Assembly: GCA_003194525.1 (NCBI GenBank)
Contig: NBIV01000829.1
Span: 1-20,047, forward strand
DNA length: 20,047 nt
Direction: 5' to 3'
Source of the DNA: Gracilariopsis chorda
Lineage: Eukaryota; Rhodophyta; Florideophyceae; Gracilariales; Gracilariaceae
Every line of letters begins with the position of its first letter. Position 1 is the stretch's first letter. The notes under the pieces are model-generated. The model did not search any database and was not told the DNA's origin. It saw only the letters and a list, made by a program, of their open reading frames with translations. The position numbers were made by a program, and so were the translations under genes. Shown in pieces: positions 1 to 8,894 of the stretch.

Positions 1-626
1 TTGTTGTATGACCTACGCGTTGAAACTCGTGTCAGAATGTATCTTGGTGTTGAGTTAAGCTGGAATATGAACTCCAATGGCCAAATGCTAGGTGTGAAAC
101 TTGCACAGCCGTTGTAGGTCAGGGGCATGTTACGGCAGTTTGGACTTGAGTATAGCAAGCCTTCACGGAGCCAAATGGTGGAATCCTTTTTTTTCTCACT
201 TGATGTGGAGGAGGATAAGTCACCGTATGAAGTCCAGTTGTATTAGCAGATGATCCGGTCTCTGCTGTACCTGGCATTACGCACCCGTTTGGACATAATT
301 GGGACCTGTACTTATCTTAGCACGCTTCCAGAAAGCACCAACTCGTATTGTCATCGAGCGGTGAAGCGCGTTCTGAGTATTTTACGTGGCACTATCACCA
401 TGGACTTGTGTACCACTCTGGGAACCTCCTGCTGAATGGTTATGTCGACTCTGATTACGCAGGTGATATCACTGATCGCAAGTCCTTGTCTGCTTTCATG
501 GTCAAATTTGTCATGTGTTTGTTTGTATGGTGCTCGTAAGCAGGCGTCGGTGGCATTGTCTACAGGCGAGTCTGAAGTACTACGCATTACTGATGGCAAG
601 TCAAGAGCTAATGTGGATATCTTGAG
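1..626 (+). pseudogene. Unit A0 pol fragment: end of reverse transcriptase and start of RNase H
   Basis: This is the 3' part of a copia pol; base 1 corresponds to 12345 in A1 and 17867 in A2. It carries the RT connection (LYLALRTRLDI, followed by AVKRVL) and the RNase H start (YVDSDYAGD, near 440-470). It is broken by an in-frame TAG at 115-117 and a second TAG in the tyrosine-TAG-glutamine context near 246. It also has small indels relative to A1, around 295, 350, 375-400, 510 and 570, so no long reading frame survives. The reading ends at the border of the inverted LTR, without the DNQ, KHID and ADxxTK motifs expected at a copia pol C-terminus. It is dead coding DNA. Confidence 0.85.
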
Positions 627-1401
627 CGTTGCAAGTTGAAAGGAAGTTGAGGGGATGGAAGGGAAGTTCGCCAGCTATAGCTTGGATTTACTTGGAGGTC
701 CTTCAGGCACATCTTATATACCACTCTAAACTCGAATTGCGCGGAACACCAACTACAAGTAAAACCTAAACCATAAGCAGGGACAGTCAATACTACCAAT
801 CATCATCTAACATGGCATAGCCAGCTCAGCACAACCTCATTACATCAACGCACACCAACGCACCAACGTTCCGTAATAGTTACGTGCATACACATGACCA
901 TGACAAGGCACAAATTCACGACTCCAACACACGCCAGCACATGCCAACACATCGCGGTAAGTCAACACGTCACGGTAAGTCGGCACGTAACCTGTGGTGT
1001 TAGTGCCATGTCATCATGTGGCAAAGCACACAACACCCACGTCATCAATATACCCGTGCATGTGTAAACATGTTGACAGTGCATGCGCACCTTACCATTG
1101 TACCAACCACTGCTGTACCACTTGTACCAGCTGTCAACCACTTCACCAGTATCCCTGCACACAACGTACACTGTGACCACTGTAGTAGCTGGACACGTGG
1201 GTGTGCCAACCGATCCAGTTATGCCATACCACTTGTACGCACCACGTTGCATATGTACATTTGCAGTAGCCAATCAGAAGCCAGTTTCACGTTGGGTTCG
1301 CGCACACGCACATATGCGCTTTTGCAGAGGTACCCTCCAAAACAGCCCATGCTCCCCGGAACATTTGGTTTTCAGTGACAGCACAGGTACTACTGCCAAA
1401 A
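627..1401 (-). repeat. Inverted solo LTR of family B (copy 1, 775 bp)
   Basis: Read on the minus strand this matches the 779-bp LTR of element B from end to end, slightly shortened by small indels. Both terminal dinucleotides are mutated (cgttg... and ...ccaaaa where tgttg... and ...ccaaca are expected). The TATA box appears as cttatata at 713-720, so the promoter would fire leftwards into the dead A0 pol. The flanking 5-mers (ttgag and ggcac) do not match, so no target-site duplication is visible. The LTR sits exactly where A pol is cut short. Confidence 0.9.
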
Positions 1402-1408
1402 GGCACAT

Positions 1409-1739
1409 TGTTGGCATGTCTGGTTCACTTGTTGCGCATTGTTGGCTGCTTGGTTCACTTGGTGTGCGTTGTTGTAATGTGGTGTTATGATGTTATGCAT
1501 GGTTGTACTTAGCTGTAATCAGTGTGTGCAACCCTTATTGTGTTATGTTTGATTATGATTGGTGGTTATTGGGTGTCCCCACTTATTGGTGAAGGGTTTT
1601 CTTGTGGTGGAAGTGCGAAGTAGATGTGCTATATAAGACTCCGAAGTCGCAGTACCAAATAAACTCGACCCCAAGCCTGGCAACCTTTACTCTTTATTTT
1701 CTTTCTTTCTTTCCTTTTCCTTTCTGCCGAAGCCCAACA
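1409..1739 (+). repeat. LTR piece D (copy 1), forward
   Basis: The piece starts tgttggcatg and ends in a ...cccaaca context like the B LTR (tgttggcag ... ttcaaca). It contains an ATTGG (reverse CCAAT) box at 1558-1562, a ttgggtgtcccc stretch, and TATATAAG at 1630-1637, in the same order and similar spacing as the B LTR. A T/C-rich tract with TTTC repeats (about 1690-1722) precedes the end. At roughly 330 bp it is shorter than the B LTR. Its 5' end lies head-to-head with the 5' end of the inverted B-type LTR, 7 bp apart. The right boundary is approximate, because a second caaca-like end occurs near 1764. Confidence 0.65.
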
Positions 1740-1767
1740 TCATCAACATCATTTCATATCAACAAGT

Positions 1768-2000
1768 TGATGTAAGGTATCATGAGTTAGTGCTAGCGTG
1801 GCTATGTTATGTTACATGATGATTGGTAGTATTGAGTGTCCCCAGCTACTGGTTTAGGTTTCAGTTGAAGTCGAAGTTGCGACTAAGATGAAGTTAGAGT
1901 TCTATATAAGTTGTTATTGTAGAACCTCCAAGTAAATCGGAGCCAGAGCTGGCAAACTTCCTTGGCATTCCCCTACCTTTCCTTTCCCTTCCCCTTCAAG
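1768..2000 (+). repeat. LTR piece A-prime (copy 1), forward, presumed promoter of family A
   Basis: This stretch is clearly homologous to the 3' half of the B LTR. It shares a gattggtagtattgagtgtc block (ATTGG at 1822-1826), TATATAAG at 1903-1910, and an acctccaagtaaatc...agagctggc block after the TATA. The 5' half of a B-length LTR is missing, so it is a truncated or shorter relative. It lies about 150 bp upstream of the A1 gag start and points toward it. I see no tRNA-complementary primer site after it, and both boundaries are estimates. Confidence 0.6.
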
Positions 2001-2011
2001 TACTACCAATC

Positions 2012-2067
2012 CGCTATCAGTCCACAGCTGCACCTCTCGAACAGCTCTTTTGTCTATTCTGATAGCG
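2012..2067 (+). other. Inverted repeat (hairpin) in family A leader, copy 1
   Basis: Perfect 9-bp arms cgctatcag (2012-2020) and ctgatagcg (2059-2067) are separated by 38 nt. The arms are conserved in the copies at 14361-14416 and 19879-19934. The element lies between the last LTR piece and the gag start, where retroelement RNAs carry packaging or primer structures, so a structural RNA role is possible but only inferred. Confidence 0.5.
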
Positions 2068-2150
2068 ATTCTAAGCATCGAGTCCCTCACTGTCCTTCAT
2101 TTCCGTGCATTATTTGTTCCAATTTTGGTTACTGAACTTCTTCTGGAACC

Positions 2151-2729
2151 ATGCCAGACTCCGTAGTTGAGTCATAATCCACTTCTGGTGTGAAGATCCC
2201 GCGCTTCCACGGTAAGCGGAGCGAAGATTATACCATCTGGCGACACCGTCTACGTCCCGCTTGTCGATTTAAAGGTGTCTGGAATGTTGTGATGTCAAGT
2301 TAGGAGGAGTCATCCAGTGCTATAATGACACAAGCGTTTGGTTCTACTGCTACCCAGACCCCCTCCCGTATAGTTGCAAAGCGCGAAAAGGCATGTGCAA
2401 TCATCATTTGTGCACTTGGCGATGCCCCACTGCGTGTAGTTATGGATGTAGATGATGACCTCGGTCGCATGCTTCAGCTACTGTTTGCACGATATGCATC
2501 AAACAGGACAGTGTCTCGTATAGCAGTGCAAACGCAGCTGTTCAGAATGTCGTATAACGGCCAAAACATGTCCAAGTATGTGGACCAGTTTGCCTCTCTG
2601 TTCTCGCAGCTGGACCGCATGGGCAAGGATGCCGCTATACCAGAATCTTACAAGGCACCCATGCTTCTGGCATCTATTGACCCCAGCTGCTCATTGGAGT
2701 CAACTGCAGCAGCACTTAGGACCCAGGAG
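2151..2729 (+). pseudogene. Unit A1 gag (capsid part), with two in-frame stops
   Basis: This reads as a copia-type Gag. The ATG at 2151 opens a frame containing the N-terminal signature KIPRFHGKR...YTIWRHRL (near residues 14-32) and then the helical capsid region with the RYASNRTVSRIAVQTQL motif. The frame is stopped by TAA at codon 9 (2175-2177) and TAG at codon 51 (2301-2303). The longest open part runs from the ATG at 2325 to 2768. Near 2727-2731 the homologous reading moves back one base into the next frame, which carries FELTRDYVATTLIDEYN. The same breaks are in A2, and the first TAA also in A3. Gag would have packaged element RNA, but this copy cannot encode the full protein. Confidence 0.8.
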
Positions 2730-5203
2730 ATTTCGAACTCACACGGGACTACGTGGCGACAACTCTGATTGATGAATACAATGCCCACGAAATGGGTTCA
2801 GTCAGGTCTGGTAGAGGTCGCAGTCGCAAGAACAACAGGAACAGGGGTGGTGCCCGTATAATTGGACACAGCAAATCATCAAATGCTAACGAAAATGATG
2901 GTAATGCATCACATTCAACAACAGTTAATGACCCCACTGGTCGTGCATGTGCTGCTGGAAGCAGAAACGGGTACCATTGCACTTTCTGTGAGCGCGATGG
3001 ACACACTCAAGACCGCTGTCACATGAATCCAGATAACCCTGACAACCACTTGCCACAAGCGATCTTGGATCAGCTGAAGCTCAACTCAGTCGAAAAGCCC
3101 AAGCGCTCCGGAAAGTCATCACGGAAGGCGTCCAAGGTTGAGATTGCTGGATTTGCAAGTGAGAAGTCATCAGTGGTACCGCCGGTTTTTGATTGCATGG
3201 ACACATTTGCAGACAGTGGTGCTACCTCTCATTTCTTCTTTTCTGTATCTGATTTTGTTCCAAACACACTAATTGACATGCCAGATAAGACAATTGAACT
3301 AGCGGACAACACCACTGGCACTGCCACCCAAGAAGAAGATGTCATACTACCCTTCTTTGATGTGAACCTCAGGTTGTCGGAAGTACTGCTTGCTCCGAAT
3401 CTTGGATACAACTTAGTGTCTGTGGGTTGTTTAGCTGATAAAGGTATCCAATCACTGTTCTGTGATAAGGAGGTACGCCTACAACATGAAGATGGGTTTG
3501 AGGTTGGACATGGGTCTCGTCATCATCGCTCCGGTTTTTGCACCTTGCCCAACCCAATCGCCCATACGTACATATCCAAGATGCTTTCTGCACCGGACGA
3601 CCGCACAAGTTCATTGTGGCATCGGCGACTGGCACATATGAATGAGGATGACCTACAACAGGTTCACGGCCATGTCGATGGAGTCCCGAAGATCAATTGC
3701 ATGGAGGAGCTATGTGGGTCATGTCGCCTTGGCAAGGCACATAAGCTGCCATTTCTGGGCAAGTTTAAACGGGCCAAGCACGTTGGGGACATTGTGCACT
3801 CAGACATTATGGGTCCGTTAGTGCCATCATTCCCAGACCAATTCCGCTTTGCGTCTGTATTTGTGGATGATCACTCGCGATACGCAGTACTTGGGTTCAT
3901 GTTGCAAAGGTTTGAGATCGGTGAAGTGTTCCTGGGTGTGAGGCAAAAGCTCAAACAGCTCGGAGAAGAGCATGTGCTTATTCGAAAACTGCACTCTGAC
4001 AATGCAGAATGGTACATTGCCTTGCAAGAGAATCCCAAGAATGGTCTCCAGGAGGTATCTTTTTCTCCACTGTATACCCCAGAACATAATTCTATTGCAG
4101 ACCGCATCAATCGCACTATGGTTCAAGCTGCCCGAGCTTTGCTCATTCAAGCCAATCTTACAGAAGGTTTGTGGTCGTATGCACTAAAACATGTGATTTA
4201 TGTTCGCAATAGAGTGCTGCACTCCACGACTGGCGTGACTCCGTATGTCCTACTGACTGAAACTAGGCCTCCTTTGACGTATATCAAAGCATTAGGATGT
4301 GCCGCATACGTATTAAAAATGAATCCGGGCACCATGTTCGGGTCTCGTGCTCTTGAGGGAATGTACCTGCAGACTCTTGAGTATGGTGTTTACGAGGTTC
4401 TAGTTAGTGATGACGACCATATTACTCGAGTAGTACGGTCACGTCATGTCACCTTTGATGAGTCTAGGTTCCCTTGTGCATCCTATCTTAGCAACTATAA
4501 GGATGAGGAGAGTACATCAGATTATGCTTGTAGTTCTGAGGATGACATGGATGCCATCAGCTCGGATGAGTTCTCTGTTGACGATGTTAAGGACGTCATG
4601 TAAACCTCAGAAAATGGTACCATAAACCACCCTGAGGCAGCTACAGACATGATGATTGACCCTGCAACATCAAACATTGATGATGCCGAGCACAGTTCTA
4701 GTGATGAAGAGGTGTCAACTGACGATGAAGGTGACATTGAAGGGGTAAATTATGACTCTGAGTAACAGTCACGCTATTCTCGTCGCACCAGGCGTGCACC
4801 ACAACGCTGGTGGCATATGGCCGGCACGGCCAAATCTGAGGTTGAGGTTACCACGATTGATGATCCCTCACTCAAAGAAGCACTGTCTGCAACCCCAACT
4901 GAAAGAGAGAAATGGCGGCATGCTATTGATGACGAGCTGACATCATTAGGAGACAAGGCTACATGGGTTGTGGATGACTCACCAAAGTCCCAGCCCCTAC
5001 CAACGCATGTCATACTGAAGCTGAAACTTGATGCAGACGACTCCGTTGACCGATTTCGAGCTCCAATAGTGGCTGTACACAACAACCAGACATATGGTGA
5101 GGACTACTTAGCGACGTATGCACCAGTTGTTTCGTTCAATTTGGTTCGCATGTTCTTGTACCTGATGTTGTGCTTCAGATGTTTGTTGCCCATGTTGACA
5201 TAA
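2729..5203 (+). pseudogene. Unit A1 nucleocapsid, protease, integrase and RT N-terminus
   Basis: This is one reading frame, open to the TAA at 4601-4603, then interrupted again by TAA at 4763-4765, and lost by a -1 shift before 5203. Residues are counted from 2753. A zinc knuckle CX2CX4HX4C is at 76-89. The protease motif ADSGATSHF has its Asp at 154. The integrase zinc finger is in LWHRRLAHM...CGSC. The integrase core has Asp 351 (HSDIMG) and Asp 416 (HSDNAEW). The position of the catalytic Glu holds Asp 450 (NSIADRINRT). An acidic linker rich in D, E and S follows and contains both stops. RT begins near 4817 with KWRHAIDDEL and TYAPVV, but the usual KAR-type motif reads FRAPIVAV. The frame is a decayed copia polyprotein. 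Confidence 0.85.
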
Positions 5204-5471
5204 AGACAGCATTCCTTAATGGTGATCTCAAGGAAGACGCGTGGGTGATGTCACCGCGTTACATTCCGGGTCTTAAATCACAATGCTACAAACTGCTAAA
5301 AGCTATAAACGGGCTTAACCAGGCCCATCTGGCATGGCATACGAAGTCCAGCACAGACATTAAAGGCATAGGTTTTGAAGAATTACCCAATGCACCATGT
5401 GTTTTCAGGCGCAAGTTACCTGCTGACACTTATGCATACATCCTGGTATACGTGGATGACCTTCTCATACT
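5180..5471 (+). pseudogene. Unit A1 RT palm, cut by element B at the YVDD motif
   Basis: After a second -1 shift the RT continues in a third frame. It has the first catalytic block VDIKTAFLNGDL, the INGLNQAHLAW block (a weakened GLRQASR-type motif), and the catalytic YVDD box just before 5471. Element B begins at 5472, so the open frame runs a further 115 nt or so into the B LTR and ends at 5586 with unrelated residues. The downstream continuation resumes at 12294 after the duplicated 5-mer. In A2 the same region is uninterrupted (around 17816-17825). Confidence 0.85.
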
Positions 5472-6250
5472 TGTTGGCAGTAGTACCTGTGCTGTCACTG
5501 AAAACCAAATGTTCCGGGGAGCATGGGCTGTTTTAGAGGGTACCTCTGCAAAAGCGCATATGCGCGTGTGCGCGAACCCAACGTGAAACTGGCTTCTGAT
5601 TGGCTACTGCAAATGTACATATGCAACGTGGTGCGTACAAGTGGTATGGCATAACTGGATCGGTTGGACACACCCACGTGTCCAGCTACTACAGTGGTCA
5701 CAGTGTACGTTGTGTGCAGGGGATACTGATGAAGTGGTTGACACCTGGTACAAGTGGTACAGCAGTGGTTGGTACAATGGTAAGGTGCGCATGCACTGTC
5801 AACAGGTTTACACATGCACGGGTATATTGATGACGTGGGTGTTGTGTGCATCGCCACATGATGACATGGCACTAACACCACAGGTTACGTGCCGACTTAC
5901 CGTAACGTGTTGACTTACCGTGATGTGTTGGCATGTGCTGGCGTGTGTTGGAGTCGTGAATTTGTGCCTTGTCATGGTCATGTGTATGCACGTAACTATT
6001 ACAGAACATTGGTGCGTTGGTGTGCGTTGGTGTAATGAGGTTGTGCTGAGCTGGCTATGTCATGTTAGATGATGATTGGTAGTATTGAGTGTCCCTGCTT
6101 AGTGGTTTAGGTTTTACTTGTAGTTGGTGTTCCCGCGCAATTCGAGTTTAGAGTGGTATATAAGATGTGCCTGAAGGACCTCCAAGTAAATCCAAGCTAG
6201 AGCTGGCGAACTTCCCTTCCATCCCCTCAACTTCCTTTCAACTTTCAACA
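5472..6250 (+). repeat. Element B 5' LTR (779 bp)
   Basis: The LTR begins TGTTGG and ends CAACA, with TG/CA termini. It is identical by reading to the 3' LTR at 11515-12293. Internal features are a 12-bp palindrome gcgcatatgcgc (5554-5565), a CACGTG E-box (5675-5680), several GGTAC-containing repeats (5730-5780), a duplicated gacttaccgt stretch (5893-5928), ttggtgtgcg repeats (6008-6034), ATTGG (6075-6079) and TATATAAG (6157-6164). U3 is therefore about 700 bp and R/U5 together under 100 bp. It would promote transcription rightwards into the leader and gag-pol of B. Confidence 0.95.
6075..6164 (+). promoter_or_regulatory. Element B promoter: CCAAT-type box and TATA box
   Basis: ATTGG (the reverse complement of CCAAT) at 6075-6079 and TATATAAG at 6157-6164 are spaced about 80 bp apart. 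The pair is conserved in all related LTR pieces of this window (1558/1630, 1822/1903 and their copies), although the surrounding sequence has diverged. This arrangement fits an RNA polymerase II core promoter. Transcription would start some 25-30 bp downstream, near 6185-6195, as judged from the TATA position. Confidence 0.7.
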
Positions 6251-6265
6251 GGTTATGGGCCCAGC
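6251..6265 (+). promoter_or_regulatory. Primer-binding site complementary to an internal part of initiator tRNA-Met
   Basis: Immediately after the 5' LTR comes ggttatgggcccagc. It is complementary to the anticodon stem-loop of eukaryotic initiator tRNA-Met (…GCUGGGCCCAUAACC…), not to the tRNA 3' end. From memory, Drosophila copia has the same arrangement and is primed by a 5' half of tRNA-iMet cut in the anticodon loop. I infer the same half-tRNA priming here. Confidence 0.85.
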
Positions 6266-7469
6266 CCCGCTGACCGCTGCCGCTATCCCTTTCCGTATCG
6301 TTCGTCTGTCGCCGCTCTCCCTCACCGCCGTTCATCCGTTTCGCTGTTGTTGCCTCTTTCGTTGTTGCGTCGGGTGTCTTGATCCCATTGTTGGTCGGTG
6401 TTGGTCATTCTCCTTTGGTTTGCGTTCCTCCCTGAGGGCGTTGTGGTGGTAGTGGTTCGACGTTTACTTCCTATCGTTGTTGAGTTGGGCCTCCGTTGTT
6501 GCCCGTGTTGTCGATCGCTATCTACTTTGTGTGTGACACTCCCTCTATCTTGTGTTTTGGGATCCCCAAGTCGTTTGTCGGGTCGTATCCGTGAGGTCGA
6601 GTCGGTCTAGTTTCGAAGTCTGGGCTCCGTGATCGTGTGCTCAGCAGTTGTTTGTTTTTCGTGTTTCTTAATCATCATCTGGTGTCCAGTGCGACGAGCG
6701 GTTGATCCGGGTTACTTTGGGTGATTCCAGGTATCCGGGGACGTGAGCCTGGCGGCTTGAACCAAAGCGGGTGTACTGTCGAGCGGCTTCCCACCGGTCC
6801 ATTTGGACAGATAACGGTGACGGTCGTTAAGACCTGGTAAGTTCAGCGGGTGCATCCGTGGACGGGGTGCCGTGGCGTACTGCGCTGGTGCGGGTGATTG
6901 AATTATTTGTTTTGATCCTGACTGCGTGTCGGGATTCTTGGGCTGTTGCGAAGGTATTCCATAACGAGCTTTTGATCCGTGCATCTGACCCTTGGGCGTT
7001 TGTGCGGGGAGGCGACGTGGCGTAGGCTGACCTCCTTCTTAGGATCAGGCCGCGTGTGACCTTAAGTGGTTGCGCGTTAGCAGCGTACTTTGGTTGCCAT
7101 AGTAGCTTCAGTTGCGAGGTCGCGCAAGTTCTTGCAAGAGGCCAGAGAGGGTTATACTTGGTAAAGGCATATCTTGGGTCATTAACCATCCTCTGGAAGC
7201 CTCGTAGAGAGCGACGCAACTTCTCCTTAGACGTAGGAGAGGGGAGACAGAAGAAGACGTCTTGTACCCGGAGCATCTCCGGGGGCCAGGGGTCCGACAC
7301 CCTAGGGTAGCGGAGGTAGTTTCTCCCGTCAGTGCGCCCGAATTTGAAGTTTTGTTGTTGTTGTTGTCGTTGTTTTTGTTGTTATTGTTGTCGTTGTTGC
7401 CATTTTTGTACTACTTAAGTGCCGTAGGTCTTTCATCGCACCTGTGCTGGTTGTTGACATCTACCAAGC
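6266..7469 (+). other. Long untranslated leader of element B
   Basis: These 1.2 kb separate the PBS from the gag start and hold no recognisable sense-strand protein. Visible features are a consensus-like splice donor ctg|gtaagt at 6837, an imperfect TTG trinucleotide repeat at about 7353-7400, and a possible acceptor gccgtag|g at 7427. A 157-residue open frame on the minus strand (6827-7300) has no family I recognise. Leader introns and packaging structures are known from copia elements, but neither is proven here. Confidence 0.6.
7353..7400 (+). repeat. Imperfect TTG trinucleotide repeat in the B leader
   Basis: A run of TTG/GTT triplets is interrupted by tcg and tta triplets and a T5 stretch. 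It lies 70-115 bases before the gag ATG and is U/G-rich in the RNA. It may be a simple microsatellite or serve as a weak polypyrimidine tract. Confidence 0.7.
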
Positions 7470-8894
7470 ATGGATTCATTCGGTGGCATCAAGATTGAAA
7501 AGTTGGGCGAGGATAACTTCCATGTATGGAAGCAAAAGGTTGAGTTGCTGCTTGCACTCAAGGACCTCGATGACCATCTTGAATCAACCAGGCCTACGGA
7601 CGATGACGAGTTGTCAGCATGGAAGAAGAAAGACGCCAAGGCCAGGGCTGTTATTGGTCTCAGCATCAGTGATGAGCATTTGGACCATGTGAGGGATACC
7701 GAGAATGCTGCGGAAATGTGGAATGCCATTTGCGATGTGTTCCAGCGTAAAACGCTGCTCAACCGAATCAATGCAAGACGTGCCTTCTACACAGCCAAGA
7801 TGCGAGATGATGAGAAAATGTTACACTTCATCAATCGTGTTCGTCATCTTGCATCGGATCTGAAGAGCATGGACGTAGTGGTTGAGGAGGAAGACATCGC
7901 TATGGCAATCCTATGTGGGCTACCAGACCGCTTCGAACACCTCATTGTCGCTATTGACACCACGATTGGTGATCGTAAACTCGATTTAGAGTTTGTGAAG
8001 AGTCGTTTGCTGCAAGAGGAACAGCGAATGAACGATCGTGCCAAGGAGGAGTCCGGAAGTGACACGGCTTTGGTCGGTGCGCAGTCACGAAAGAAGTCCA
8101 TGGTGTGCTACTACTGTGGTAAGAAGGGGCATATCCAGAGAAACTGTTTCAAGAGACAACGTGACGAAGCTAGCAAAGAGCAGAGTGCTGCCGCAAACCC
8201 AGCTGTGCAGACCGATCCCAGCAACGAGAAACGAGGATGTGACAGTGACTCTGACTTTGTTTGTCTCATTGCGACAGGTTCTGTGGAAGAAAGTATCAGT
8301 GACTGGATCATTGACTCTGGTGCCACCGCCCATATGACGTATGACGAGTCCATGTTTGACAGTTATAGCAAAAGAGAGTCTGCCGGTGTGAGTATCGGCA
8401 ATGACTCGAAGCTGGAGTCTCTTGGTCATGGCAGTGTCCACCTCGATCTCGCTGTTGAAGGGCGTAAGAGCAAGTGCCGGTTGGGTGAAGTAGTGCACGT
8501 ACCGAATCTAAGGTATCATCTGCTGTCAGTATCTGCGATGTGTGACCTGGGTGCGCGAGTGGTGTTTGACAAAACCAAAGTATGTGTATACAAAGGCAAC
8601 ACCATGATCGCCCAGGGCCGTCGCATCAAAGGACTGTACTACCTATGTACCGCGATTGAAGTACCAGAAGACATGGACAACGCACTTGTGACTGACCTGT
8701 CACTATGGCATGCTCGAATGGCTCATGTGAATGTGGATGGTATCAAACATATGGCTCGTAACGGTGTTGTGTCAGGGCTGAATGTGGACTTGAATCAATC
8801 GATGGATGTGTGTGACTCTTGTGTAGTGGAAAATCTACACGTGCTCCAACTCCCAAACAAGGGGGGGAACGGGCTTTGCACCCATTGGACCTAG
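7470..8894 (+). CDS. Element B gag, protease and integrase N-terminal domain (frame ends by a -1 shift)
   Basis: The ATG at 7470 is the first start of a long copia frame. Residues 1-190 form a Gag capsid domain of the copia/UBN2 type (motifs NFHVWKQKVELLL and CGLPDRFEHL). A zinc knuckle CX2CX4HX4C is at residues 213-226 (CYYCGKKGHIQRNC). The aspartic protease motif DSGA starts at Asp 282. The integrase HHCC finger has H414, H419, C448 and C451. Just after C451 the homology moves back one base to the frame continuing to 11494, and this frame runs on for about 23 unrelated residues to a TAG at 8892. Gag would build the particle, and the protease would cleave the polyprotein. Copia elements usually encode everything in one frame, so a one-base deletion or a sequencing error is more likely than a designed shift. 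Confidence 0.9.
   Translation: MDSFGGIKIEKLGEDNFHVWKQKVELLLALKDLDDHLESTRPTDDDELSAWKKKDAKARAVIGLSISDEHLDHVRDTENAAEMWNAICDVFQRKTLLNRINARRAFYTAKMRDDEKMLHFINRVRHLASDLKSMDVVVEEEDIAMAILCGLPDRFEHLIVAIDTTIGDRKLDLEFVKSRLLQEEQRMNDRAKEESGSDTALVGAQSRKKSMVCYYCGKKGHIQRNCFKRQRDEASKEQSAAANPAVQTDPSNEKRGCDSDSDFVCLIATGSVEESISDWIIDSGATAHMTYDESMFDSYSKRESAGVSIGNDSKLESLGHGSVHLDLAVEGRKSKCRLGEVVHVPNLRYHLLSVSAMCDLGARVVFDKTKVCVYKGNTMIAQGRRIKGLYYLCTAIEVPEDMDNALVTDLSLWHARMAHVNVDGIKHMARNGVVSGLNVDLNQSMDVCDSCVVENLHVLQLPNKGGNGLCTHWT

Noticed and set aside
2720..2740. Gag to Pol -1 shift in family A as a programmed frameshift
   Set aside because: There is no slippery heptamer, the shift lies within the capsid-to-knuckle region rather than at a Gag/Pol border, and the element has other lesions. 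A one-base deletion inherited by all units is simpler.
3827..4150. Minus-strand open frames opposite integrase and RT (also at 9155-9553 and 9640-10215)
   Set aside because: They are shadows of the coding frame on the other strand, without start context, motifs or domain similarity that I can see.
2175..4765. All in-frame stops seen in family A are TAA or TAG, none TGA, suggesting a reassigned genetic code (UAA/UAG as Gln)
   Set aside because: The stop at 12459 aligns with a Tyr and the one at 12588 with an Arg of element B, so no single amino acid fits. B itself is open without internal TAA/TAG apart from beyond its frameshift. Family A also has frameshifts. Ordinary decay explains it better.
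5495..5881. A 128-residue Cys/His/Thr-rich minus-strand open frame inside each B LTR, also present at 11538-11924 and 13342-13728
   Set aside because: Several other frames are open over the same bases on both strands. It is broken in copies 1 and 3, and it matches no family I know. It is a by-product of stop-poor U3 sequence.
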